The notes under the pieces are model-generated. The model was not told the origin of the DNA. It worked only from the letters and a program-made list of their open reading frames with translations, and did no database searches. From an uncultured Bacteroidota bacterium (GTDB lineage Bacteria; Bacteroidota; Bacteroidia; Chitinophagales; Chitinophagaceae), in assembly GCA_903821465.1 (NCBI GenBank), contig CAIJLK010000017.1, positions 1-32,427 on the forward strand: DNA of 32,427 nucleotides, given 5' to 3'. This document shows positions 23,260 through 31,375 of this stretch, in pieces. The position numbers and the translations under genes were made by a program. Each line of letters starts with the position of its first letter. Position 1 is the first letter of the stretch.

Positions 23260-25638
23260 CTACTTTTTGGGTTTTGCAACAACGTTCTTTAATTCGTTGA
23301 TCGCAATTTTAGGAACCACTACTTTATTTACTTTTTCAATAACTACTTCTTTAGGAAGTTTGAAACTTGCAGAAGCAAATGTTTCTTCTGAAGTTCCGAT
23401 CTTAACTGTATAATCGCCAGCATCCGCGATCCATGAACTGCTTGCAGTTTGGAATGATGCTAACTCAGCAGGAGTAAGCGTTAAGGTAATTGTTTGTGAT
23501 GTACCCGGTGCCAATAAAGCTGTTTTTGCAAAAGCTTTCAACTCTGCACTTGGTTTATCAAGTTTTGTTGTTGGCGCACTTAGATATAATTCAGCAACTT
23601 CTCTACCTGCCACAGAACCTGTATTGGTAATAGTAACTGTTGCTTGAATAGATTCGTTCATTACTGGAGCACTCAATTTCAGATCAGTGAATTTGAATGT
23701 AGTATAAGAAAGTCCGTATCCAAAAGGATAAGCAGTTTTCTTACCGAAAGAACTATAATAACGATATCCTACATAAACGCCTTCTTCATAAATCGCTTCT
23801 GCATCAACAGCTTTTTGTCCGAATAAAGCAGTCTTTTCAGTTCCAGGAATTTCACGTCCGGGAAAATTTTTAGCGGAAATTTCATCATTATAACTAAGTG
23901 GGAAAGTAGAACTCAATTTTCCTGAAGGGTTTACTTTACCAGTAATGATATCTGCCATTGCATTACCACCTTCTAAACCAGGCTGCCATGCCAACAAAAT
24001 ACCATCCACATTATCGCGCCAAGCTGTTACATCTATTACTCCGCCAATATTCAATACAACCACTACTTTCTTGTTGTTTGCATGAAAAGCAGCAGATACA
24101 GCTTTTATTAAAGTTTGTTCTTTCGCTGTTAAAGTATAATCATCAACCACTTTACGATCGTTACCTTCTCCTGCATTTCTACCAATTGAGATAATAGCAA
24201 TGGAAGATTGTGATGCTGCTTTCTGAATCAATTCGTTTGATACAATCATTTCTGAAATTGGATTTGCAGGCGACATCAATTCTTCCATCAAAGATCTTTT
24301 TGGTTTCTTTGCTAATTCTGCTGCTACATAATTGCTATAGGCACTGTATACACTTGCATTTAAATTATAGCCAGCATGGAATAAACCATCAGCCAATGGA
24401 ACTGCATACATTTTATTTACGTCACCACTACCAGTGCCTCCAGCAATAAGATCAAGTGCATTGTTACCAAATACAGCTACTGCTGTTCCCTTTTCAATAG
24501 GCAAAACTTGTGAATTATTTTTTAAAAGAACCATCCCTTCAGTTGCAGCCCAACGAGAAATTTGTGCATTCTCTTTTAAATTTGGTGCATCAGAAAACTT
24601 ATATCCTTTGAATGATGGAGTTTTCAATACGAGGTTCAGAATTTCTGTTACATTTTGATCCAAGATCTTTTCATCTAAATCCCCTTTTTTAACTGCATCT
24701 AATATTGCAGTTTTTTGCTGCGGTGTTCCTGGCATGATTAAGTGGTTGCCTGCTTTTTGCTGTCCAACCACGTTCTTACCACTAAACCAATCGGTCATGA
24801 TCATTCCTTTGAAACCTAAATCTTCGCGCAATATAGTGTTCAGCAATTCTGGATTCTCAGAAGTATAGGGTCCATTTACTAAATTATACGAACTCATGAT
24901 GGTCCAAGGATTTGACTGTTTCACCATGATCTGCCAGCCTTTCAAATAAATTTCTCTCATGGCTCTTTCACTCATAATGACATTTACCGTATTTCTATTG
25001 TTCTCATTATTATTTGCGAAAAAGTGTTTTGCAGAAACACCGATACCATTGGCTTGAATACCGTTAACTACGGCTGCAGCCATCGTACCAGTGATCAATG
25101 GATCCTCAGAATAATATTCAAAGTTTCTTCCTCCCAATGGGTTACGGTGAATATTCATACCTGGTCCGAGTATTACGTCAATTCCAAAATCTTTTGCCTC
25201 TTTACCATAAGCATCGCCTACTTTACGAAGCACTGCTGTATCCCAAGTTGATGCTAGTAAAGTTCCAACTGGCCAAGCAGTTGCATAATAAATTCGGCTT
25301 TTCCCACTATTAAATGCATGAGTTCCAGCAGGGCCATCACAAACTACTATTGCTGGGATGCCCAAACGAGGAATAGCCACTGTTGTACCCGCTGCACCGA
25401 GCACCCTTTTTTGGGCTGCGGTTGGTTCAGCACCACCGCCCATTCCAGGGAACGCCATCCCGGGGAGAAACATGCCTTGACCTATTACTAAATCTACTTT
25501 TTCTTGAAGCGTCATTGCTTTTACAACTTCCTGAACGGAACTTTTTCCAAGTTGAGGAAGGGCTTGTTGGCTAAAAGCAGTGGATGCCATTAAAAGCAAT
25601 CCCAACATGCCAGCCATTTTGGAGAAGATTTTTTTCAT
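23260..25638 (-). CDS. GH3 family beta-glucosidase/xylosidase-type glycosidase, exported
   Basis: A 792-residue GH3 enzyme with signal peptide (residues 1-23). The (beta/alpha)8 barrel has VVCDGPAGTH (about 98-107), GPGMNIHRNPLGGRNFEYYSEDP (as motif around 158-180), KHFFANNNE (K204, H205) and MIMTDWFSG with the predicted nucleophile D283. The C-terminal sandwich and fibronectin-like domain follow (YPFGYGLSYTTF, then AELYLSAP). Family members release glucose, xylose or similar from oligosaccharide ends. It should be periplasmic. A Nif3-like gene lies 73 bases upstream in the same direction and a serine hydrolase before that. A dyad at 25664-25684 is shared with the sugar isomerase gene. Confidence 0.93.
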   Translation of the reverse strand: MKKIFSKMAGMLGLLLMASTAFSQQALPQLGKSSVQEVVKAMTLQEKVDLVIGQGMFLPGMAFPGMGGGAEPTAAQKRVLGAAGTTVAIPRLGIPAIVVCDGPAGTHAFNSGKSRIYYATAWPVGTLLASTWDTAVLRKVGDAYGKEAKDFGIDVILGPGMNIHRNPLGGRNFEYYSEDPLITGTMAAAVVNGIQANGIGVSAKHFFANNNENNRNTVNVIMSERAMREIYLKGWQIMVKQSNPWTIMSSYNLVNGPYTSENPELLNTILREDLGFKGMIMTDWFSGKNVVGQQKAGNHLIMPGTPQQKTAILDAVKKGDLDEKILDQNVTEILNLVLKTPSFKGYKFSDAPNLKENAQISRWAATEGMVLLKNNSQVLPIEKGTAVAVFGNNALDLIAGGTGSGDVNKMYAVPLADGLFHAGYNLNASVYSAYSNYVAAELAKKPKRSLMEELMSPANPISEMIVSNELIQKAASQSSIAIISIGRNAGEGNDRKVVDDYTLTAKEQTLIKAVSAAFHANNKKVVVVLNIGGVIDVTAWRDNVDGILLAWQPGLEGGNAMADIITGKVNPSGKLSSTFPLSYNDEISAKNFPGREIPGTEKTALFGQKAVDAEAIYEEGVYVGYRYYSSFGKKTAYPFGYGLSYTTFKFTDLKLSAPVMNESIQATVTITNTGSVAGREVAELYLSAPTTKLDKPSAELKAFAKTALLAPGTSQTITLTLTPAELASFQTASSSWIADAGDYTVKIGTSEETFASASFKLPKEVVIEKVNKVVVPKIAINELKNVVAKPKK

Positions 25639-25663
25639 TGCAATCGAGTTACTTTTTTATATG

Positions 25664-25684
25664 TTTGTGTCAATCTGACGCAAA
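25664..25684 (-). promoter_or_regulatory. Dyad upstream of the GH3 gene
   Basis: TTTGTGTCA (25664-25672) and TGACGCAAA (25676-25684) pair with one wobble around a 3-base loop. On the minus strand it reads TTGCGTCA-GATT-GACACA, matching the 16684-16703 element in 8 of 8 positions of the left half and in 5 of 6 of the right. It lies 26-46 bases upstream of the GH3 start. Confidence 0.45.
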
Positions 25685-25711
25685 GTAATAATTCTTTTTT
25701 ATATTTCATAA

Positions 25712-26641
25712 CTAAATCCACAAAAAGGGATCTCCAGAAGCGATATGGGTGATGGATAACCCTGGAATCTTTGGTTTCAGCCAATCCACAAACAATTCCA
25801 TACCAGGCTCTTCGCTAACAGAGTGTCCTAAAATAATAAGTGCCGTTTTAGAACCCATTTTTCTTGCATCGCGAATATATTCGGCTGTTTCCCACTCTAC
25901 CATTTCTCCGACGATCAATACATCTGGGCTATTTTTTTCGATCGCATTAATATGAGCTTGAGCACCCCAGGCACCAGGTAACAATACAATGCTGCTGCAG
26001 GATTGTTGTAAATCGCCAATAGTTCGAAGATGCTGAATAGATAAATTCTTTTTAAACTGATGAATCAACTGCTTTAAAGTAAGCGCAGGAATATTGATCA
26101 GCGTTTCACCCTTTTTCTGGTAGGGCTCCCAACCCATCTTTTTCTTTACACCTAGGCTGATCATGTCGGGCTGCATAAAGTGACTATAATCGTGAAACCG
26201 CCAAATCACGATTCCATGCTCTTTCAGCAATGCCTGTTTTTTCTGGATCATCGCATTCGTTTCCTGTTGCGCCAGGTTATCGGTGGCACTATAGAAAGTA
26301 GGCTCATGCGCAATAATGAAGTTTGCCTTTAGTTTTGCCGCTTCCTGAATCACTGCAACTGTTGGAAACATCGTACTAACTATACCCGTAACAATTTGAT
26401 CTGCAGAGCCAAACTTAATGGTATCTACTGTATTTTTAAAGGGACTCAATTTCGCTTCTTTAATAATCAGATCGATGATATTTTGAACAGTATATTGCTG
26501 CTGATTGTATAAAATATCCCTTGCAAATGAAACGAATGGGATCTGCATAAATGCAGCAGCACCAAGCATTACTGATCCATTGCGAATAAATTTTCTTCTG
26601 TTTTGTGAGTTGTTATCGGATTGATTTTCTGTTAGCATCAT
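25712..26641 (-). CDS. Tat-exported Nif3-like dinuclear metal centre protein
   Basis: A 309-residue protein. It has a twin-arginine signal (NRRKFIRNGSVMLGAAAF) and then a Nif3/YbgI fold: DTIKFGSADQIVTGIVSTMFPTVAVIQEAA, the ANFIIAHEPTFYS metal-binding segment, and GHSVSEEPGM near the C-terminus, matching the family's GHxxxEExG end where further metal ligands lie. Nif3 proteins are normally cytoplasmic toroid hexamers of disputed function (GTP cyclohydrolase-like). Export by Tat would allow the metals to be loaded before transport. The adjacent starts (two ATG, 26641 and 26638) are equivalent. It lies between a serine hydrolase and the GH3 gene, all on the minus strand with 29- and 73-base gaps, so it is likely one unit. 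Confidence 0.88.
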   Translation of the reverse strand: MMLTENQSDNNSQNRRKFIRNGSVMLGAAAFMQIPFVSFARDILYNQQQYTVQNIIDLIIKEAKLSPFKNTVDTIKFGSADQIVTGIVSTMFPTVAVIQEAAKLKANFIIAHEPTFYSATDNLAQQETNAMIQKKQALLKEHGIVIWRFHDYSHFMQPDMISLGVKKKMGWEPYQKKGETLINIPALTLKQLIHQFKKNLSIQHLRTIGDLQQSCSSIVLLPGAWGAQAHINAIEKNSPDVLIVGEMVEWETAEYIRDARKMGSKTALIILGHSVSEEPGMELFVDWLKPKIPGLSITHIASGDPFLWI

Positions 26642-26670
26642 TGATTGTTTGATTAAGAATAGATCCTATA

Positions 26671-27810
26671 TTATTGAATGAAGTTTTCGTATAAACTGTT
26701 GATTGTTTTTTTGATCAAAGCATTAAATCCGCTTTCAAACTTGGGTCCGCAGCCATTACTGATTACAACGAAACCGAATTTTTCTTTGGGCTGAAAAAAC
26801 ATGCCACTGTATAATCCGTACGCAGATCCAGTATGCCCTTTCATGGTTTTTCCCTTGATCAAAGTTTCAGTGGTTTCAATCGCCATTCCATAACCTTCTT
26901 CCTCTGAAACCTTTGTCTGCATTTCGTTTGCACTCTTTTTTGAAATAATCCTTTTACCCTGATATTTTCCCTGCTTACTATGCATGATCATATACTTCGC
27001 TAAATCTGTAGCGGAAATTTTCATGCCTCCAGTAGGTGAAAAGATAGGCGTTGTTTTACCCATTTCATAATGCGCGATCTCTTCCCGGCGGGGATGATAA
27101 GCATTGGGCGATGCAGTGAATTTTGCAGAGTCTTTATTGTATTCATAGATGGTTGCAAATCGGTTCTTATCCAATGAGTCAACACAATACCCACCATATA
27201 ATTTTAAAGGATCAAGAATATGGTGTTTGATATAAAGATCAAATCTTTCGCCCGAGAGCTTTTCAATAATCGCTCCTGTCATATTATAATTCAGGTTACA
27301 ATACATATAACCCTTACCTGGTTCATAGTTATTATAACATTTCGCCCAGTTAGGATTAGTTGCCGGGTTGATGCTGTCTAACGAAAAATAACCCTGACTA
27401 TCATTGATCGAAGAACGATGCTGCAAAAGGGTTCTAAGCGTTATAACTGTTTCAGGATATTTAGGATTCCGCACTGCAAAACCTACTAGCTTACTCACAT
27501 CGTCATCTAATGATACCTTATCCGCTTCAACTAATTGCATAATGGCAGTTGCAGAAAATGATTTTGAAATAGAAGCAATTCTGAAGATACAATCATCTGT
27601 TAATGGTTGCTGCGTTTCTACATCCCTCAAACCAAATGAATGGGTATAGATAATCTTATTGTGCTTTACAACTGCTACCGAAATTCCAACAGCGTTAGTT
27701 TCTTGCATGATCGATTGAATAGCCGCTTCTGCTTTCTCGGTTTGGGCAAAACCATTTATATGGAATAAAAAAAGTAAAATAAACCCTGGTATCAATGCTT
27801 TCCTTTTCAT
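26671..27810 (-). CDS. Serine hydrolase, beta-lactamase/D-aminopeptidase fold
   Basis: A 379-residue exported protein of the class C beta-lactamase-like family (signal peptide residues 1-22, ending NGFAQ). The SxxK motif is SISK (ASISKSFSA), the YxN motif is YCN (MYCNLNYN), and the third element is HTGSA near the C-terminus. That set is typical of serine D-peptidases, esterases and class C-type hydrolases rather than resistance enzymes. It should act in the periplasm. The ATG at 27810 is preferred over an in-frame TTG at 27837. It starts the minus-strand unit leading to the Nif3-like and GH3 genes. A second protein of the same family lies at 28671-29909. Confidence 0.9.
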   Translation of the reverse strand: MKRKALIPGFILLFLFHINGFAQTEKAEAAIQSIMQETNAVGISVAVVKHNKIIYTHSFGLRDVETQQPLTDDCIFRIASISKSFSATAIMQLVEADKVSLDDDVSKLVGFAVRNPKYPETVITLRTLLQHRSSINDSQGYFSLDSINPATNPNWAKCYNNYEPGKGYMYCNLNYNMTGAIIEKLSGERFDLYIKHHILDPLKLYGGYCVDSLDKNRFATIYEYNKDSAKFTASPNAYHPRREEIAHYEMGKTTPIFSPTGGMKISATDLAKYMIMHSKQGKYQGKRIISKKSANEMQTKVSEEEGYGMAIETTETLIKGKTMKGHTGSAYGLYSGMFFQPKEKFGFVVISNGCGPKFESGFNALIKKTINSLYENFIQ

Positions 27811-27884
27811 GGTAATAAATTTATGAATTAACTTCAAAGTCTGTCAGGATTTAAATTACAGCAAGAATTGCCAAAAATAACCAC

Positions 27885-28574
27885 ATGAAAAATAAACTAT
27901 TAAGTCTTACTTTTTTTCTGATATTTTTTTGCGGATTGAAACAACATGTTCAAGCACAAGATAAAAATACTAACTGGACACCCTTAGAACAAAAGGAATT
28001 GTTTGGTTACTGCGAAAAAAGATTTTTGATCAATGATTTAAAGATCCCTGAAGATAAAGCCGATAAAATTGGAGAGATCGATTATTGGGCAACCCTGCAA
28101 AAAATTAAAGTGCAAGAAAACACCAACGATACTTTTGCAACTGCTAATGAGGTAGAAGCAGAAGTGATGAAGAAATTTAAATCACTTTCCTTAACGACCG
28201 ATCAATTAAAAACACTGGTGGATAGAAGAAAAGCTAATACTTTCTCAGAGCCTTGTGCGTTGGTAACCCTTAACTACAATCCCATATATGACACAGCACA
28301 AAAAGCAACTTTACTTTTAAGCTTTAAAACCAAATATAGAAAAGATTTGATCAGTAAAGCTGGTGTAAATGGCCGTCAGGCAGATCAATTATTGGATGCA
28401 GAAGTATGGAAACAAAAAGAAGCCAATACCATCGCAAAAATTTCTACAACAGATTTTAATCGGATTAGAAAGACGGTAGAAATGTATAATATGATGGAAA
28501 GAAAATATAAGTTAGTTGATATGACAGATCAACAAAAGGCAGCCGCAATTGAATTCTTAAAACAAGTGCAATAA
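27885..28574 (+). CDS. Exported helical protein of unknown function
   Basis: A 229-residue protein with a signal peptide (residues 1-25, ending HVQAQ). The mature part is charged and helical. Two halves show weak similarity: residues 47-75 (FLINDLKIPEDKADKIGEID then YWATLQ) and 154-183 (DLISKAGVNGRQADQLLDAE then VWKQKE) share AD, W and spacing, and each is followed by a K-rich region with LTxDQ or STTDFN sequence, so an internal duplication is possible. It resembles Spy/CpxP-like periplasmic helical proteins in composition only. I do not recognise a family. It is divergent from the serine hydrolase (74 bases between starts) and precedes a second one. Confidence 0.65.
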   Translation: MKNKLLSLTFFLIFFCGLKQHVQAQDKNTNWTPLEQKELFGYCEKRFLINDLKIPEDKADKIGEIDYWATLQKIKVQENTNDTFATANEVEAEVMKKFKSLSLTTDQLKTLVDRRKANTFSEPCALVTLNYNPIYDTAQKATLLLSFKTKYRKDLISKAGVNGRQADQLLDAEVWKQKEANTIAKISTTDFNRIRKTVEMYNMMERKYKLVDMTDQQKAAAIEFLKQVQ

Positions 28575-28670
28575 TTTCGAAACGAGGAATATAATTTTAT
28601 CCATATGTTAATTTCGGATTGATAACTTTCGTATTCAGGAACATGGTATACTTTCGTAAAAATCTATATC

Positions 28671-29909
28671 ATGTTCTATCGAATACCCACATTCGTTATT
28701 TGTTTATTAGTTTCTGTTCAAATTTTATTTGCACAAAACTTTCATTCCATCGATAGCACTATCGAAAAACAAATTAAACAACAAAAAGTTTCTGGTGCTG
28801 TTGCAATGATCTTGCACCATAACAAAGTGGTATTTGATAAAGCCTATGGCTATGCCGATAAAGCCAATCAAATTCCAATGACAACAGAGTCGATTTTTAG
28901 AATCGCCTCACAAACAAAAGCAATTGTATCAATTGCTTTTATGCAATTGGTGGAATCTGGTAAAATAAGTCTAGATGACCCCATTGAAAAATTTATTCCT
29001 GCTTTTCAAAAACAGCAAGTAGCCATCGTTGAAAAAGATTCGATAATACTAGTTGGCAAAAACAGATCAGTTACTATAAGGGATTTAATGAGTCACCAGT
29101 CAGGCATTTCTTCTGCAGATGAATACCCAAAATTAAAAAAGCTTTATGCAGCATATCAACTTGATAAGCCTTTGAATAATGCCTTTCTTTCCTTGAAGGA
29201 AGAAGTAGATCAAATTGCAAAAATGCCGCTTGCACATCAACCTGGCGAAAGATTTAGTTATGGTTTAAGTACCAATGTTATTGGCAGATTAATCGAAATC
29301 ATCTCAGGCGAATCCTTAGATAGTTATTTACAAAAAAATATTTTTAACCCCCTTCAAATGAAGGATACTTATTTTTATCTGCCTAAAGAAAAACAAAATA
29401 GGTTAGTAAAAGTATACATGAATAAAAGGGCGGATAGTTTATTAGAAGTAACACCTGACATTTATCCCATTAATTATCCTAAAGCAGAAAACAAAGGTTA
29501 TTATTCAGCTATTGGCGGCTTAGTATCAACTACACACGATTATGCCAAATTCCTTTCTTGCCTTCTGCAAGATGGGCAATACGCAAAAAATAAAAGGCTT
29601 CTCAAAAAAGAGACCTTGGATCAATTCACGAGCAATCAGCTTGGCGAAAAAACTTTCATTTTTGGGGGTATGAAATCTTTGAACAATTTTGGATTGGGGG
29701 TTGGACTTACAACCAAACAAGGAACTATCTTAAACAATGCATCTGAAGGCAGTTTTTTCTGGGGCGGTGCTTTTAATACTGCTTATATGGTTGATAAAAA
29801 ACGCAACTTAATTACCCTATTCTATTTTCAAAGAATTCCTTTTGATCTGCCTCCGGTTTTGTCTAGTCTCGAAAAACAGGCAATTCTTGCAATTGATCAG
29901 CAAAAATGA
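28671..29909 (+). CDS. Second serine hydrolase, beta-lactamase family
   Basis: A 412-residue exported serine hydrolase (signal peptide residues 1-21, ending LFAQ). The catalytic SxxK is SQTK in RIASQTKAIVS, followed by MQLVESGKISLDDPI as in EstB/class C-type proteins. The YxxS-type second motif region is FSYGLSTNVIGRLIE. The C-terminal KTG-like element is replaced by a WGG-containing segment (SFFWGGAFNTAYMVD), as in esterase-like members. The substrate is unknown. It is a paralogue of the protein at 26671-27810 in fold, not a close copy. It is separated from the previous gene by 96 bases. Confidence 0.9.
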   Translation: MFYRIPTFVICLLVSVQILFAQNFHSIDSTIEKQIKQQKVSGAVAMILHHNKVVFDKAYGYADKANQIPMTTESIFRIASQTKAIVSIAFMQLVESGKISLDDPIEKFIPAFQKQQVAIVEKDSIILVGKNRSVTIRDLMSHQSGISSADEYPKLKKLYAAYQLDKPLNNAFLSLKEEVDQIAKMPLAHQPGERFSYGLSTNVIGRLIEIISGESLDSYLQKNIFNPLQMKDTYFYLPKEKQNRLVKVYMNKRADSLLEVTPDIYPINYPKAENKGYYSAIGGLVSTTHDYAKFLSCLLQDGQYAKNKRLLKKETLDQFTSNQLGEKTFIFGGMKSLNNFGLGVGLTTKQGTILNNASEGSFFWGGAFNTAYMVDKKRNLITLFYFQRIPFDLPPVLSSLEKQAILAIDQQK

Positions 29910-29911
29910 AA

Positions 29912-29942
29912 TTGGTAATGATTGACAGCTCATATAACTTTA
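29912..29942 (+). promoter_or_regulatory. Bacteroidota-type promoter
   Basis: TTG at 29912-29914, 20 bases, then TAACTTTA at 29935-29942, close to TAnnTTTG. It begins 3 bases after the end of the hydrolase gene and drives the gene at 29979. Confidence 0.5.
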
Positions 29943-29978
29943 ATATGAAATAACGCTTCATCCAATAAATATCCAGCT

Positions 29979-30674
29979 ATGAAAAATTTTATCATTCTCA
30001 TTTGCCTTTTGATATTGGGTTTAAACAGTCAGTCACAGTCCGTTTACGACAACGTAAATCTAAAAATGATGCTCTACCCTAAATTTCAGGTAAGCGAAGT
30101 GTATTTAAAAAATGGCAGGATTGTGGAAGTTGGATTAAACTATAATCTAGAGCGTCATCAATTAATATTTATCGAGGATAAACAATATAAAGAATTGGCA
30201 GGATTGGAAACCATTGATAGTGTGCTTGTTCTAGGAAAGAGTTTTGATTCTGAGGCGAATAAAGAAGTTGTGACCACCATCAAATTCGTTCCTATCAATG
30301 AAAAAATATATCAATGCACTGAATATAATGGGTTATATATTTTGTATGATTACAGTGTAACTCCAACCGATTTTACAGCAGACCATAATGGAGCCCACAA
30401 GAGTGAAACTTCTGAAAGCAGTAATACCATTACAGGAGCCAATTCATTGAAAGTTTATAAGAATAACAATAACGTGAATATGATTCCGCTATTCAGTTAT
30501 TATGATAAAAATACGATGATTGAAATAAGGCAATCTAAACAACTGGCGAACGCATTCAAGGTAGACAAAGCGCTTCTAAATGGCTATATTGGACAAACTC
30601 AGGTCAATATTTATCAGCTAAAAGATGCCATCAGGCTAATAGAGTGGCTGAAGAAAAAATCAAAACAGAATTAA
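29979..30674 (+). CDS. Exported protein of unknown function
   Basis: A 231-residue protein with a signal peptide (residues 1-20, ending NSQSQS). The mature part looks mainly beta: QVSEVYLKNGRIVEVGLNYNL and IYQCTEYNGLYILYDYSV, then a Ser/Thr/Asn-rich stretch at about 137-160 (SETSESSNTITG), and a helical C-terminus (YQLKDAIRLIEWLKKKSKQN). I do not recognise the family and no catalytic motif is visible. It has its own promoter candidate at 29912-29942. A 7-bp hairpin (30675-30692) follows the stop, so it appears monocistronic. Confidence 0.6.
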   Translation: MKNFIILICLLILGLNSQSQSVYDNVNLKMMLYPKFQVSEVYLKNGRIVEVGLNYNLERHQLIFIEDKQYKELAGLETIDSVLVLGKSFDSEANKEVVTTIKFVPINEKIYQCTEYNGLYILYDYSVTPTDFTADHNGAHKSETSESSNTITGANSLKVYKNNNNVNMIPLFSYYDKNTMIEIRQSKQLANAFKVDKALLNGYIGQTQVNIYQLKDAIRLIEWLKKKSKQN

Positions 30675-30692
30675 GTTAGCTTTTGAGCTAAC
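30675..30692 (+). terminator. Weak hairpin directly after the unknown exported protein gene
   Basis: GTTAGCT (30675-30681) and AGCTAAC (30686-30692) pair perfectly around TTTG, starting right after the stop codon. There is no T tract, so termination is uncertain. Confidence 0.35.
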
Positions 30693-30753
30693 CGTTCCCC
30701 TAATTCTCTTTCATAAATGCTTTTAAATTTCTTAATTTTAAGAAAAGTGTTTT

Positions 30754-31359
30754 ATGGAAGCTTGCAAACACGCAGACGGTCGGAGAGGATTTCTAAAAAA
30801 ATCAACGGCCATTGTTGCATTATACCTTAGTCCCTCCTTTTTAACTAAGGCATTTGCTTACGACAAAATAGTTCCATTACCCGTTGAAAAAGAAAAATTA
30901 GCCCTTGTTATTAACGGTAAGTCATACGAACTACTTGTTGATATTCGAATGAGTCTGTTAGACTTATTAAGAGAGCAGATTGGCCTTACCGGTTCAAAAA
31001 AAGGTTGCGACATGGGTCAGTGTGGCGCATGTATCGTGCTAGTAAATGGCAAAAGAGTGAATGGTTGCATGACCTTAGCGGTTGATAATGCTAATAATAA
31101 AATAACCACCATAGAAGGATTAGCTAGTCCCGAAAAACTACACCCCGTTCAAGAAGCATTTATATCGCACGATGCCATGCAATGTGGCTACTGCACACCC
31201 GGACAGATCATGTCGGCCGTTGCTTGCATCCGTGAGGGGCATGCTAATACACGTGATGAAATCAAAGCTTATATGGAAGGTAATATCTGCAGATGCGGTT
31301 CTTATCAGAATATCGTTGATGCCATTTTGGATGTAAAAAAATCAGGTAAGCCTGTTTAA
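30754..31359 (+). CDS. 2Fe-2S subunit of a xanthine dehydrogenase family enzyme, Tat-exported
   Basis: A 201-residue iron-sulfur subunit. It has a twin-arginine signal (GRRGFLKKSTAIVALYL) and then a plant-type [2Fe-2S] domain (KKGCDMGQCGACIV and later Cys) and an all-alpha second cluster domain (QCGYCTPGQIMS and GNICRCGSYQNIV). The pattern is that of the small subunit of periplasmic aldehyde or xanthine oxidases (YagT/PaoA type), passing electrons from the molybdenum subunit. The molybdopterin subunit begins 17 bases after its stop, so they form an operon. The FAD subunit seen between the two in PaoABC is not here. The ATG at 30754 is preceded by an 8-bp palindrome TTTCTTAA-TT-TTAAGAAA (30728-30745). 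Confidence 0.95.
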   Translation: MEACKHADGRRGFLKKSTAIVALYLSPSFLTKAFAYDKIVPLPVEKEKLALVINGKSYELLVDIRMSLLDLLREQIGLTGSKKGCDMGQCGACIVLVNGKRVNGCMTLAVDNANNKITTIEGLASPEKLHPVQEAFISHDAMQCGYCTPGQIMSAVACIREGHANTRDEIKAYMEGNICRCGSYQNIVDAILDVKKSGKPV

Positions 31360-31375
31360 CCCAAACTTATTATTT

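Noticed and set aside
23644..25574. Several plus-strand open frames within the GH3 gene
   Set aside because: All lie antisense to a strongly supported glycosidase gene and show no recognisable domain.
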